Assembly: GCF_900115475.1 (NCBI RefSeq)
Contig: NZ_FOWP01000003.1
Coordinates: 62,001 to 126,000 of the forward strand
Length of the DNA stretch: 64,000 nt
Source of the DNA: Ectopseudomonas composti
Lineage (GTDB): Bacteria; Pseudomonadota; Gammaproteobacteria; Pseudomonadales; Pseudomonadaceae
Direction: 5' to 3'
The notes beneath the pieces were generated by a model. That model was not told the DNA's origin and searched no databases. It was given only the letters and a program-made list of their open reading frames with translations. Below, piece by piece: positions 47,895 to 55,860 of the stretch; the first letter of the stretch is position 1; each line of letters opens with the position of its first letter. The position numbers and the translations under genes are program-made.

Positions 47895-48658
47895 CCGAAT
47901 CGATAGATATCCATGCCCAGCGCGCCGTAAGTGAAACCGCTGTGCTCAACCTTGAAGGTGCCGCCCGCACCGCGGGCGAAGAACAGCGGTAGCAGGTGTT
48001 CGTCGCTGGGGTGATTGCGTACGGCGCTCGGTGCCAGGTGACGGTAATGGTGCAAGGCCTCTTCGTCGTTCGCTTCGAGCTTTTCCACCACCCAGTCGCG
48101 AAACGCCTTGGCCCAGGGCGTGATGACGTCCGGCCCGGCGCGCCAGTCGAGTTCGCCGAGATTGTGGGTGATGCTGCCAGAGCCGATCAGCAATATGCCT
48201 TGCCCGCGCAGATCGGCCAGCGCGCGGCCGACGCGGGTCTGCAGTTCGGGGCCCATGCGGCTGGGTAGCGACAGTTGCAGCACGGGAATGTCGGCTTGCG
48301 GATACATCAGCGACAGCGGAACCCAGGAGCCATGATCGAAGGGACGCTGAGCATCGAGCTCGGCCGGCAGGCCTGCGTCGTTCAATTGCCCGGCGATCTC
48401 CTCGGCCAGCTCTGGCGCGCCGGGTGCCGGATACTGCAGGGCATACAGCGCAGCCGGGAAACCACCGAAGTCGTGCCAGGTTTTTGGATGCTCGCCCGCC
48501 GTCAGCAGCAGGCGCTGGCTTTCCCAGTGGGCCGACACCACCACGATGGCTTTGGGTCTGGGCAGCTCGGCGGCCAGTCTGGCCAGGGCAGGGCCGCTGG
48601 CACCTGGATCCAGGGCCAGCATGGGCGAACCATGGGATATGAACAGTGAGGGCAGCAT
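47891..48658 (-). CDS. Class III extradiol ring-cleavage dioxygenase family (DODA/YgiD-like)
   Basis: A 255-residue metal enzyme of the LigB superfamily. Metal ligands are visible in FISHGSPML, VVSAHWES and GSITHNLG, and the YgiD-like start and the RFG end are present. Relatives open DOPA or other catechol rings with Fe(II) or Zn(II), and the physiological substrate in Pseudomonas is not known. The start at 48658 follows AGGAG. The C-terminus overlaps that of the TetR gene on the other strand by two bases. Confidence 0.87.
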   Translation of the reverse strand: MLPSLFISHGSPMLALDPGASGPALARLAAELPRPKAIVVVSAHWESQRLLLTAGEHPKTWHDFGGFPAALYALQYPAPGAPELAEEIAGQLNDAGLPAELDAQRPFDHGSWVPLSLMYPQADIPVLQLSLPSRMGPELQTRVGRALADLRGQGILLIGSGSITHNLGELDWRAGPDVITPWAKAFRDWVVEKLEANDEEALHHYRHLAPSAVRNHPSDEHLLPLFFARGAGGTFKVEHSGFTYGALGMDIYRFG

Positions 48659-48763
48659 GGCGATCAGCTCCTGAAGTAGGATGTCGCCATCTTCGTTGCT
48701 GGACCTATCGACTTCCAGCATAAATAGTTGAGCATTCCTATCGAATTTGTGGAGGTTTCATCC

Positions 48764-49420
48764 ATGCAAGAGGCGTTCTGGCAGGAGCGTTGGGCACGTA
48801 GCCAAATCGGCTTTCATCAGGAGAAGGTCAACGGCTATCTGCGCCGGCACTGGGCTCGGCTCGGGCTCTCTGAGGAGGCGGCAGTACTGGTGCCGCTGTG
48901 TGGCAAGAGCCTCGACCTGGCCTGGTTGGCGGAGCAGGGCCATAGCGTGATCGGCGTGGAGTTGGCCGAGCGCGCGGTGCAGGATTTCTTCGCCGAGCGT
49001 GATGTGCAGCCGCAGATCGCTCAGCACGGCGCATTCAAGGTCTATCAGGCGGGCAAGCTGCGGATACTATGCGGCGACTTTTTCGCCCTGAGCCGCGAGG
49101 ACGTTGCCGACTGCCTGGCGTTCTATGACCGCGCGGCGTTGATCGCGCTGCCAACGGAGATGCGCGAACGCTACGCTGCCCACCTGCAGGCGATTCTGCC
49201 GCCGACTTGCCAGGGCTTGCTGGTGACCCTGGTGTACGACCAGCAGCGCATGGATGGCCCGCCGTTCTCGGTCGCCGACGCCGAGGTCGCGCAGCGCTTC
49301 ACGTCAGGCTGGGAGGTGCGTGAGGTGGAGCGCAAGGATGTGCTGAGCGGCAACCCGCGTTTTGTCGAGAGTCAGCTCGAGGCGGTGGAGGAGGTGGTGT
49401 TTCACCTCGCGCGTCGCTGA
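48764..49420 (+). CDS. tpm: Thiopurine S-methyltransferase
   Basis: SAM-dependent methyltransferase of 218 residues, the standard bacterial Tpm length. It begins [18 protein letters not shown] behind GGAGG. The SAM-binding motif I is [20 protein letters not shown], followed by [15 protein letters not shown]. In pseudomonads it methylates tellurite and selenite as well as thiopurines. A terminator separates it from htpX. Confidence 0.96.
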   Translation: MQEAFWQERWARSQIGFHQEKVNGYLRRHWARLGLSEEAAVLVPLCGKSLDLAWLAEQGHSVIGVELAERAVQDFFAERDVQPQIAQHGAFKVYQAGKLRILCGDFFALSREDVADCLAFYDRAALIALPTEMRERYAAHLQAILPPTCQGLLVTLVYDQQRMDGPPFSVADAEVAQRFTSGWEVREVERKDVLSGNPRFVESQLEAVEEVVFHLARR

Positions 49421-49436
49421 TACGGCAGGGCTAATG

Positions 49437-49464
49437 AAAAAGGCGACCCGGAGGTCGCCTTTTT
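49437..49464. terminator. Bidirectional terminator between tpm and htpX
   Basis: AAAAAGGCGACC and GGTCGCCTTTTT around CGGA. A-rich on the left and T-rich on the right, so it works for both converging genes. Confidence 0.9.
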
Positions 49465-49479
49465 CGTGTGCAGCGTCGA

Positions 49480-50352
49480 TCAGCCGCGGCGGCGCAGCGC
49501 TTCGATGCGATCTTCCAGCGGCGGGTGGCTCATCAGCAGGCCAGCCAGGCCATTCTTCAGGCCGCCGTTGATGCCGAAGGCGGTCAGGCTGTCGGGCATC
49601 TGCACCGGCACGCCCTGTTCGGCGCGCAGGCGCTGCAGCGCGGCAATCATCGCGCCGGTACCGGCCAGGCGGGCACCGGCTTCGTCGGCCTTGTACTCGC
49701 GTTTGCGCGAGAACCACATGACGATGATGCTGGCCAGGATGCCCAGCACCAGCTCGGCGAAGATGGTCGCGACGAAGTAGCCGATGCCGTGGCCGTCTTC
49801 GTTCTTCAGGATCGCCTTGTCGACGAAGTTACCGAATATGCGTGCGAAGAACATGACGAAGGTGTTCACCACACCCTGGATCAGTGCCAGGGTGACCATG
49901 TCACCGTTGGCCACGTGGCCGATCTCGTGGGCCAATACCGCTTTCACCTCATCCGGCGAGAAGCGCTCGAGCAGGCCCTGGCTGACGGCCACCAGTGCGT
50001 CGTTCTTGTTCCAGCCGGTGGCGAAGGCGTTGGACTCGTAGGCCGGGAAGATGCCGACTTCCGGCATCTTGATGCCGGCTTCGCGCGACAGCTCCTCGAC
50101 GGTCTGCAGCAGCCACTGTTCGTGACGGGTGCGCGGCTGGGTGATGATCTGCGTGCCGGTGCTCATCTTCGCCATCCATTTGGACAGGAACAGCGAGACC
50201 AGCGAGCCGGCGAAACCGAACACGGCGCAGAAAATCAGCAGGCTGCCATGGTTCTGGCCGGTGAAGCGATCGACCCCCAGCAGTTTGAGGGTGATGCTGG
50301 CGATAACCAGCACCGCCAGGTTGGTGGCCAGGAACAACATAATGCGCATCAT
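49480..50352 (-). CDS. htpX: Membrane-bound zinc metalloprotease HtpX
   Basis: Heat-shock-inducible inner-membrane endopeptidase that degrades misfolded membrane proteins. The 290 residues have two N-terminal helices, the zinc motif HEIGH (His142, Glu143, His146) and two further helices after it. The start [15 protein letters not shown] is typical. A candidate promoter with a heat-shock-like -35 lies upstream. Confidence 0.97.
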   Translation of the reverse strand: MMRIMLFLATNLAVLVIASITLKLLGVDRFTGQNHGSLLIFCAVFGFAGSLVSLFLSKWMAKMSTGTQIITQPRTRHEQWLLQTVEELSREAGIKMPEVGIFPAYESNAFATGWNKNDALVAVSQGLLERFSPDEVKAVLAHEIGHVANGDMVTLALIQGVVNTFVMFFARIFGNFVDKAILKNEDGHGIGYFVATIFAELVLGILASIIVMWFSRKREYKADEAGARLAGTGAMIAALQRLRAEQGVPVQMPDSLTAFGINGGLKNGLAGLLMSHPPLEDRIEALRRRG

Positions 50353-50399
50353 GGTGTGAACGGACTCCTCACGGGGAAAGACTTTTACTAATGCCGGCT

Positions 50400-50428
50400 A
50401 TATAAGGGCGCCCTACAGGGGCTTTCAA
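50400..50428 (-). promoter_or_regulatory. Candidate htpX promoter (sigma-70 or heat-shock type)
   Basis: On the minus strand TTGAAA is followed after 17 bases by TTATAT. The same region reads GTTGAAA-N14-CCCTTATA, close to sigma-32 spacing. Both readings are possible. Confidence 0.4.
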
Positions 50429-50445
50429 CTGGCGACTATTTCAAA

Positions 50446-50892
50446 CTATGTCTCTTGGCCGTGCAGCGTGCTCTCGAACAGCAGGCGAGTGAGGCGGGCT
50501 GTGCGTTCGCCATGCTGCTGGGCGAGGGCTTCGCGCAGCTGAAAAGCCAGCGTGGCACGCACCCGGCGCACGCTCGGCGGCAACACTTCACCTTCGCGCA
50601 GGGCGTGAGGAATGGCGCGCGACAGGCGCAGAAAACCTTTTTCGGTCAGCACCGCCTGATCCAGCGCGTCGTAAGCGATGGTTGATTCGAAACGCAGATA
50701 ACCTTCTTCGGCCAGCCACAGCAGGGCGCCCAGGCAGGCCTGGTGGCGCTTGCTGGGGAGGCCGAACTCGTCTGGCTCTTCACGCCCGATCAAGTCTTCC
50801 ACGTACAGCGCCAACTTGCGTGGGAAGGCCTGATAGAGCATGAGCAGGCCGCTCGCGGCGTCCTTGTAGAAGTCGTCGATCTGCAGGTCCAT
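50446..50892 (-). CDS. Conserved hypothetical protein
   Basis: A 148-residue cytosolic protein I cannot assign. It has no signal peptide or membrane segment. The middle (KRHQACLGALLWLAEEGYLRF) and the following QAVLTEKGFLRL resemble a winged-helix arrangement, so a nucleic-acid-binding role is possible. The C-terminus is helical and rich in Arg, Gln and Leu. It is found at the same place between htpX and alaA in other Pseudomonas, as I recall. It begins six bases downstream of the alaA stop and is probably co-transcribed with alaA. Confidence 0.8.
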   Translation of the reverse strand: MDLQIDDFYKDAASGLLMLYQAFPRKLALYVEDLIGREEPDEFGLPSKRHQACLGALLWLAEEGYLRFESTIAYDALDQAVLTEKGFLRLSRAIPHALREGEVLPPSVRRVRATLAFQLREALAQQHGERTARLTRLLFESTLHGQET

Positions 50893-50898
50893 GCCGGT

Positions 50899-52110
50899 TT
50901 ACTGGCTGTAGCCCTTGAGGAAGTTGCCGATGCGGCCGATGGCCTGCTCCAGGTCGTCGACGCGGGGCAGGGTGACCACACGGAAGTGATCCGGCCACGG
51001 CCAGTTGAAGGCGGTGCCCTGGACGATCAGCAGCTTCTCCGACAGCAGCAGGTCGAGGACGAACTTCTCGTCGTTGTGGATCGGGCAAACCTTGGGGTCG
51101 ATCTTCGGGAAGGCATACAGCGCGCCCATGGGCTTGACGCAGCTGACCCCAGGAATGTCGTTGAGCAGCTCCCAGGCGCGGTTGCGTTGCTCCAGAAGGC
51201 GGCCGTTGGGCAGCACCAGGTCGTTGATGCTCTGGTAGCCGCCGAGCGCGGTCTGGATCGCATGCTGGCTCGGTACGTTGGCGCACAGACGCATGTTGGC
51301 GAGGATATCCAGGCCTTCGATATAGCTCTGCGCCCTGTGCTTGGGCCCGGAGATGGCCACCCAGCCGGAGCGGAAACCGGCCACGCGGTAGCTCTTGGAC
51401 AGGCCGTTGAAGGTCAGGCAGAGCACGTCCGGTGCCAGCGAGGCGGTGCTGATGTGCACGGCTTCGTCGTAGAGGATCTTGTCGTAGATTTCGTCGGAGA
51501 AGATCACCAGGTTGTGCTGACGCGCCAGTTCGACGATGTCCTGCAGCACTTCCTTGGAATACACCGCACCGGTGGGGTTGTTCGGGTTGATCAGCACCAG
51601 GGCCTTGGTGTTCGGCGTGATCTTGGCGCGCATGTCGGCGATGTCGGGGAACCAACCGGCCTGCTCGTCGCACAGGTAGTGCACCGGCTTGCCGCCGGAC
51701 AGCGCCACGGCAGCGGTCCACAGCGGGTAGTCGGGCGCCGGAATCAGCACCTCGTCACCGTTGTTGAGCAGCGCCTGCATGGCCATGACGATCAGCTCGG
51801 ATACGCCGTTGCCGAGGTAGATGTCCTCGATGGTGACGCCTTCGACCTGCTTCTGCTGGTAGTACTGCATCACCGCCTTGCGCGCGCTGAACAGCCCCTT
51901 GGAGTCGCTGTAGCCCTGAGCGGTGGGCAGGTTGCGGATGACGTCCTGGAGGATTTCCTCCGGCGCCTCGAAACCGAACGGCGCCGGGTTGCCGATGTTC
52001 AGCTTGAGGATGCGATGGCCTTCCTCTTCCAGACGCTTGGCGTGCTTGAGCACTGGCCCGCGAATGTCATAGCAGACGTTAGCGAGCTTGTTCGATTTGC
52101 TGACCTGCAT
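50899..52110 (-). CDS. alaA: Alanine-synthesising aminotransferase AlaA-like
   Basis: PLP fold-type I aminotransferase of 403 residues. It carries LNIGNPAPFGFEAP near the start, INPNNPTG, FSDEIYDKILYD and the PLP-lysine segment GLSKSYRVAGFRSGW. These match AlaA (YfbQ), which makes alanine from pyruvate and glutamate. Divergent from msrB across 278 bases that hold their promoters. No clear site can be picked. Confidence 0.92.
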   Translation of the reverse strand: MQVSKSNKLANVCYDIRGPVLKHAKRLEEEGHRILKLNIGNPAPFGFEAPEEILQDVIRNLPTAQGYSDSKGLFSARKAVMQYYQQKQVEGVTIEDIYLGNGVSELIVMAMQALLNNGDEVLIPAPDYPLWTAAVALSGGKPVHYLCDEQAGWFPDIADMRAKITPNTKALVLINPNNPTGAVYSKEVLQDIVELARQHNLVIFSDEIYDKILYDEAVHISTASLAPDVLCLTFNGLSKSYRVAGFRSGWVAISGPKHRAQSYIEGLDILANMRLCANVPSQHAIQTALGGYQSINDLVLPNGRLLEQRNRAWELLNDIPGVSCVKPMGALYAFPKIDPKVCPIHNDEKFVLDLLLSEKLLIVQGTAFNWPWPDHFRVVTLPRVDDLEQAIGRIGNFLKGYSQ

Positions 52111-52388
52111 GTAAAGAGTCCCGAGCTAAGGAGAGCCCGCGCAAACACGCTGCAAAATTCTCTCGACGAGGAATCTTGGCAGCCTGTAACGCGGGTGACA
52201 GACTGGGGTCGAATCATACGTGGCGCTCTGAGCGCGGCAAAGGTATCTGCCGGGCTTTTTTCTGGCCTGCCACAGGGCGCACAGTGACTGGGTAGTCGCG
52301 CACCGCCTGCCTTCGCAGCGGTCGACGCCAGGTTCTGGTGCTGCCTGCAACGCCGTGTACCGCCCATTACCGAGGAGGAACCCCGTTC

Positions 52389-52784
52389 GTGGATAAAGTC
52401 GACAAACCCCTGGATAGCTGGCGCGAAGAGCTGACTGACGAGCAGTTTCATGTCTGCCGATTGGGTGGCACGGAGCGGCCGTTTACCGGCGCTTATCACG
52501 ACAGCAAGATCCCTGGCATCTATCACTGCGCCTGCTGTGGCGAGGCGCTGTTCGATTCGGACGCCAAGTACGACTCGGGCAGTGGCTGGCCGAGCTACTT
52601 CCAGCCGATCAACGACGAGGTGATCGCCAGCCTCGACGATTATAGCCATGGTATGCACCGTATCGAGGTCAAGTGCGCCAAATGCGACGCACACCTGGGG
52701 CACGTGTTCCCCGATGGTCCACGCCCGACCGGGTTGCGCTACTGCATCAACTCACTGTCGTTGAAGCTGGTGCCGAGCGAGTAA
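52389..52784 (+). CDS. msrB: Peptide-methionine (R)-S-oxide reductase
   Basis: Repairs R-sulfoxide of oxidised methionine in proteins. The most likely start is the GTG at 52389, which gives 131 residues. The GAGGAGG site lies ten bases upstream, slightly far. Four zinc cysteines (Cys47, Cys50, Cys96, Cys99) and catalytic Cys119 in [11 protein letters not shown] are all present. Confidence 0.94.
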   Translation: MDKVDKPLDSWREELTDEQFHVCRLGGTERPFTGAYHDSKIPGIYHCACCGEALFDSDAKYDSGSGWPSYFQPINDEVIASLDDYSHGMHRIEVKCAKCDAHLGHVFPDGPRPTGLRYCINSLSLKLVPSE

Positions 52785-52826
52785 GACATGCCGCGCCAGG
52801 CGCGTCGAGTGCCTGGCGCGGTAGGC

Positions 52827-53000
52827 TCAGGCTTGCTGGCTGGCGCGTTGGCGACTTTCTTCCAGGTCGTCACACGCCTGTCGGATCATGTCTTCGGTAA
52901 TCGGCACTTCGCGGCCCTGGCCGTCGATGATAAAACCGCCCACCGGCTCCTGCTGTTGCGCGGTAGCGGGGCATTGGGCGGCGTTGTCTTGCAAGCTCAT
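52827..53000 (-). CDS. Short conserved Pseudomonas protein (PA1571-like)
   Basis: A 57-residue protein with an AGGAGA ribosome-binding site. The core reads PVGGFIIDGQGREVPITEDM followed by IRQACDDLE, a helix rich in acidic residues. I recall a similar short protein, PA1571, next to the ATP-NAD kinase-like gene PA1572 in P. aeruginosa. That matches this position. No function is known. It is convergent with msrB and divergent from the repeat and operon that follow. Confidence 0.72.
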   Translation of the reverse strand: MSLQDNAAQCPATAQQQEPVGGFIIDGQGREVPITEDMIRQACDDLEESRQRASQQA

Positions 53001-53066
53001 GGCCTGTCTCCTCATCAGTGGTGAGCGCCAGTCTGGGACATCCAGATGAAAGCGCGGTGACAATTA

Positions 53067-53223
53067 GGAACCTGCTCAAAGTTTGCTGCGTGTCGGCCAT
53101 GCTGCGTTGAAATCGGGCTCAGAAAGCTCATTTACTACTCGTAAACTCGAATGCGAGCCCAGTCCGTGCCTCGCCCGATTTCGCCTTGCCTGGCTCTAGC
53201 TCGCGATACTTTAAACAGATTCC
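53067..53223. repeat. 157-base imperfect palindromic interspersed repeat
   Basis: GGAACCTGCTCAAAGT at the left end and ACTTTAAACAGATTCC at the right end are inverted copies. Inner inverted pairs include AAATCGGGC/GCCCGATTT, GGGCTC/GAGCCC and TTTAC/GTAAA at the centre. No transposase is present. It fills most of the 305-base gap between the short protein and the ATP-NAD kinase-like gene. A degenerate partial copy lies at 59534. It looks like a MITE or REP-type element of pseudomonads. Confidence 0.75.
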
Positions 53224-53305
53224 AAGACGGCGGAACTCCGTCACAAAATACATTGCGAAAGTCGTATTGCAGGCTGCATGCCAGCCTGTATGGAACGAGG
53301 AATTC

Positions 53306-54421
53306 ATGTCGCGTTTTCATATCGGTTTGATCATCAATCCACTGGCTGGGCTGGGTGGCCCGGCAGCCTTCAAGGGCAGCGACGGCATGGCTGAGCAGGC
53401 GCTGGCTCTGGGTGTCGAGCCAAAGGCCGCACAACGTACGCGCACCGCACTTGAACAGTTGTTGACCCTGCAAGAGCGCATAGAGTTCGTCAGTTATCCG
53501 GGCGCCATGGGTGGCGATCTTTTGGCGCAGATGGGCTTTGAGCATCGCCTGCTGGGGCAACTCGGCGCACAGCCAACCACAGCAGACGACACCCGCCAGG
53601 CGGTGCAGCAACTGCAGGACGCCGGCGTGGCCCTGATTCTCTTCGCGGGCGGTGATGGCACCGCGCGCGATGTCTGCGCCGCTGTCAGGGATGGGCAGCC
53701 GGTGCTGGGCATTCCGGCTGGGGTGAAGATCCAGTCCGGCGTCTACGCCATCAGCCCGCGCGCAGCAGGCGAGCTGACGGCGCGCCTGGTAGATGGCGGC
53801 CTGGTGCGACTGGCCAGCGGCGAAGTGCGGGATATCGACGAGAACGCCCTGCGTGAAGGTCGTGTGACTGCGCGCTGGTATGGCGAGCTGTGCGTGCCGC
53901 ACGAGGGCGGCTATGTGCAGGCGGTCAAGCAGGGCGGTATGGAGTCCGAAGAGCTGGTGCTGGCCGATCTCGCCGCCTGGCTGGAGGCGGAGTGGGAGCC
54001 GGACGCGCGCTACGTGTTCGGCCCCGGTTCGACCTTGCACGGCCTAGCGCAGAATCTGGGGCTGGAAACCACCTTGCTGGGCGTCGATGTGATCGAAGCG
54101 GGGCAGGTGATTGCGCGTGACGTCAACGAAAGCGAACTGTTCGGCCTGGTCGATGGGCACCCGACTTACCTGCTGGTGACCGCGATTGGCGGTCAGGGCC
54201 ATATCATCGGCCGTGGCAACCAGCAGATCAGCCCGCGCGTGCTACGCGCCGTGGGCCTGGAGCGCCTGCGCGTGGTGGCGACCAAGCGCAAGCTGGCGAC
54301 GCTGGAAGGGCGGCCGCTGCTGGTCGACAGTGGTGACGTGAGCCTGGACGACGCCTTTCCCGATGCGGTGCGGGTCTGGGCCGGTTATAAGGAAGAGCTG
54401 CTGTATCCCTTGAGTCGATAG
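53306..54421 (+). CDS. ATP-NAD kinase family protein (AcoX-like)
   Basis: A 371-residue cytosolic protein related to NAD kinase. The start follows GAGGA. It begins IGLIINPLAGLGGPAAFKGS and has the kinase signature FAGGDGTARD (residues 113-122). The C-terminal half is like the AcoX group and differs from the main housekeeping NadK. Whether it phosphorylates NAD or another nucleotide or lipid is unproven. It heads a five-gene operon with gaps or overlaps under ten bases. Confidence 0.86.
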   Translation: MSRFHIGLIINPLAGLGGPAAFKGSDGMAEQALALGVEPKAAQRTRTALEQLLTLQERIEFVSYPGAMGGDLLAQMGFEHRLLGQLGAQPTTADDTRQAVQQLQDAGVALILFAGGDGTARDVCAAVRDGQPVLGIPAGVKIQSGVYAISPRAAGELTARLVDGGLVRLASGEVRDIDENALREGRVTARWYGELCVPHEGGYVQAVKQGGMESEELVLADLAAWLEAEWEPDARYVFGPGSTLHGLAQNLGLETTLLGVDVIEAGQVIARDVNESELFGLVDGHPTYLLVTAIGGQGHIIGRGNQQISPRVLRAVGLERLRVVATKRKLATLEGRPLLVDSGDVSLDDAFPDAVRVWAGYKEELLYPLSR

Positions 54422-54430
54422 GAGATCGAT

Positions 54431-55021
54431 ATGCGAATGGTGATCGCGCTGCTGCTCTGGTCGCTGGCTTTTGCCGCGCAGGCCATCGAAGCGGACAGAC
54501 TGGTACTCGATGCACGCAAGCAGGTTGGCGTGACCCTCAGCTATGACCCGGCCTACCGGAAGCTGAGCTATCCAGGCGGCGATGTGCCCATGGCCACCGG
54601 GGTCTGCACCGACGTGGTGATCCGTGCGCTGCGTCAACAGGGGTTGGATCTGCAGGAGTCAGTGCATCGCGACATGCGCGGTAACTTCGCCGTCTATCCG
54701 AAGAACTGGGGGCTGAGTCGCCCGGACAGCAATATCGATCACCGCCGCGTGCCCAATCTGATGACCTGGTTCAAGCGCCAGGGCTGGGCGCTTGCGGTCA
54801 AGCAGGATGCCTCGGCCTACCGCGCCGGCGATATCGTCACCTGGGATCTGGGGCGCGGCCTCACCCATATCGGCATCGTCAGTGACCGTCAGGCTGCAAC
54901 GGGCACGCCGCTGGTGCTGCACAACATCGGGCGTGGCACGCAGGAGGAGGACATTCTGTTCGCCTACCGCATCACTGGCCATTACCGGCCGCTGGCGCAA
55001 CAGGCGAGCGCTGGCCAATGA
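54431..55021 (+). CDS. Exported DUF1287 protein, papain-like hydrolase fold
   Basis: A 196-residue protein with a signal peptide (MVIALLLWSLAFAAQA), so it is probably periplasmic. DUF1287 belongs to the NlpC/P60-like fold. Conserved candidates for the catalytic site are Cys59 (ATGVCTDVV), His146 (LTHIGIVS) and His164 (VLHNIG). Cell-wall peptide hydrolysis is a reasonable guess but is not shown. It lies nine bases after the kinase-like gene, and its stop overlaps the DCC gene by four bases. Confidence 0.82.
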   Translation: MRMVIALLLWSLAFAAQAIEADRLVLDARKQVGVTLSYDPAYRKLSYPGGDVPMATGVCTDVVIRALRQQGLDLQESVHRDMRGNFAVYPKNWGLSRPDSNIDHRRVPNLMTWFKRQGWALAVKQDASAYRAGDIVTWDLGRGLTHIGIVSDRQAATGTPLVLHNIGRGTQEEDILFAYRITGHYRPLAQQASAGQ

Positions 55022-55452
55022 CGCAGCAGTCGTTGCCACCGAATCTTGCTGCAGGCGAGCGTGTCGTCCTGTTCGATGGCGTCTGCAAGCTGTGCAATGG
55101 CTGGGCGCGATTCCTCATTCGGCATGACCGCCAGCGCCAGTTTCGTCTGGCTTCGGTGCAGTCGGCGCAAGGTCAGGCGCTGCTGGCCTGGTATGGGCTG
55201 CCGACCGACCGTTTCGACAGCATGGCGCTGATCGATGAGGCCGGGCTGCATGTACGTTCGAACGCGCTGCTGCGTATTCTCGCTCGCCTGCCCCAGCCCT
55301 GGCGCGCGCTTGCCTGGCTGCGCCTGATTCCGCGCCCGCTACGCGATTGGGGCTACGACCGCATCGCGCTGAATCGCTACCGCCTGTTCGGTCGACACGA
55401 GGTCTGCCTGCTGCCCAGCGCTGACCATGCCGGGCGCTTTCTGCATGACTGA
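55018..55452 (+). CDS. DCC-family thiol-disulfide oxidoreductase-like protein
   Basis: A 144-residue protein of the DCC family, named for the motif DxxCxxC. Here it is Asp20, Cys23 and Cys26 in LFDGVCKLCNGW. The fold is thioredoxin-like. It has no signal peptide. Translation is coupled upstream by the ATGA overlap, and it overlaps the DoxX-like gene by eight bases. DCC and DoxX domains are often linked, so the two may work as a pair. Confidence 0.87.
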   Translation: MTQQSLPPNLAAGERVVLFDGVCKLCNGWARFLIRHDRQRQFRLASVQSAQGQALLAWYGLPTDRFDSMALIDEAGLHVRSNALLRILARLPQPWRALAWLRLIPRPLRDWGYDRIALNRYRLFGRHEVCLLPSADHAGRFLHD

Positions 55453-55852
55453 ACCGCGCCTGGCGCAGATCGCCTGGCTTGCGCGGCTGGCCCTGGCGCT
55501 GGTGTTCATCTGGCATGGGCTGGCGCCGAAGATTCTCTGGCTCAGCCCTGATGAGGTGGCGATGATCGCGGCCCATGGCCTGCCGGAGCATCCGCTGTTC
55601 GCGCCAGAGCTGATCGCGCGCGCCGGCGGCATTGCCGAGATCCTCCTGGGCATCGCGCTGCTGACGGTGCGTCGCCGGCGCTGGCCTTTGCTGGTTGCAG
55701 GCGCTGTGTTGCTGGTGCTGCTGCTTGATGTTGTGCTGCTCAGTCCCCATCTGTTGATCCAGGCGTTCAATCCGCTTTCGACCAACCTGGCTGCGCTGGC
55801 CTTGTGCGCAGTGGCCTGGCTGGCCGAAGCGCCCTCGGCTGCTGATTCCTGA
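55445..55852 (+). CDS. DoxX-like small membrane protein
   Basis: A 135-residue inner-membrane protein with four hydrophobic helices: LARLALALVFIWHGLAP, AGGIAEILLGIALLTV, LLVAGAVLLVLLLDVVLL and LAALALCAVAWL. The layout and the HGLAPKI motif after helix 1 fit the DoxX-like family. These proteins are linked to redox processes, but the precise activity is unknown. The start overlaps the DCC gene. Confidence 0.83.
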   Translation: MTEPRLAQIAWLARLALALVFIWHGLAPKILWLSPDEVAMIAAHGLPEHPLFAPELIARAGGIAEILLGIALLTVRRRRWPLLVAGAVLLVLLLDVVLLSPHLLIQAFNPLSTNLAALALCAVAWLAEAPSAADS

Positions 55853-55860
55853 GACCCGTC

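Noticed and set aside
53067..53223. A structured non-coding RNA or riboswitch for the ATP-NAD kinase-like gene
   Set aside because: The long palindrome has inverted ends and a partial copy elsewhere in the window, which fits an interspersed repeat better than a gene-specific leader.
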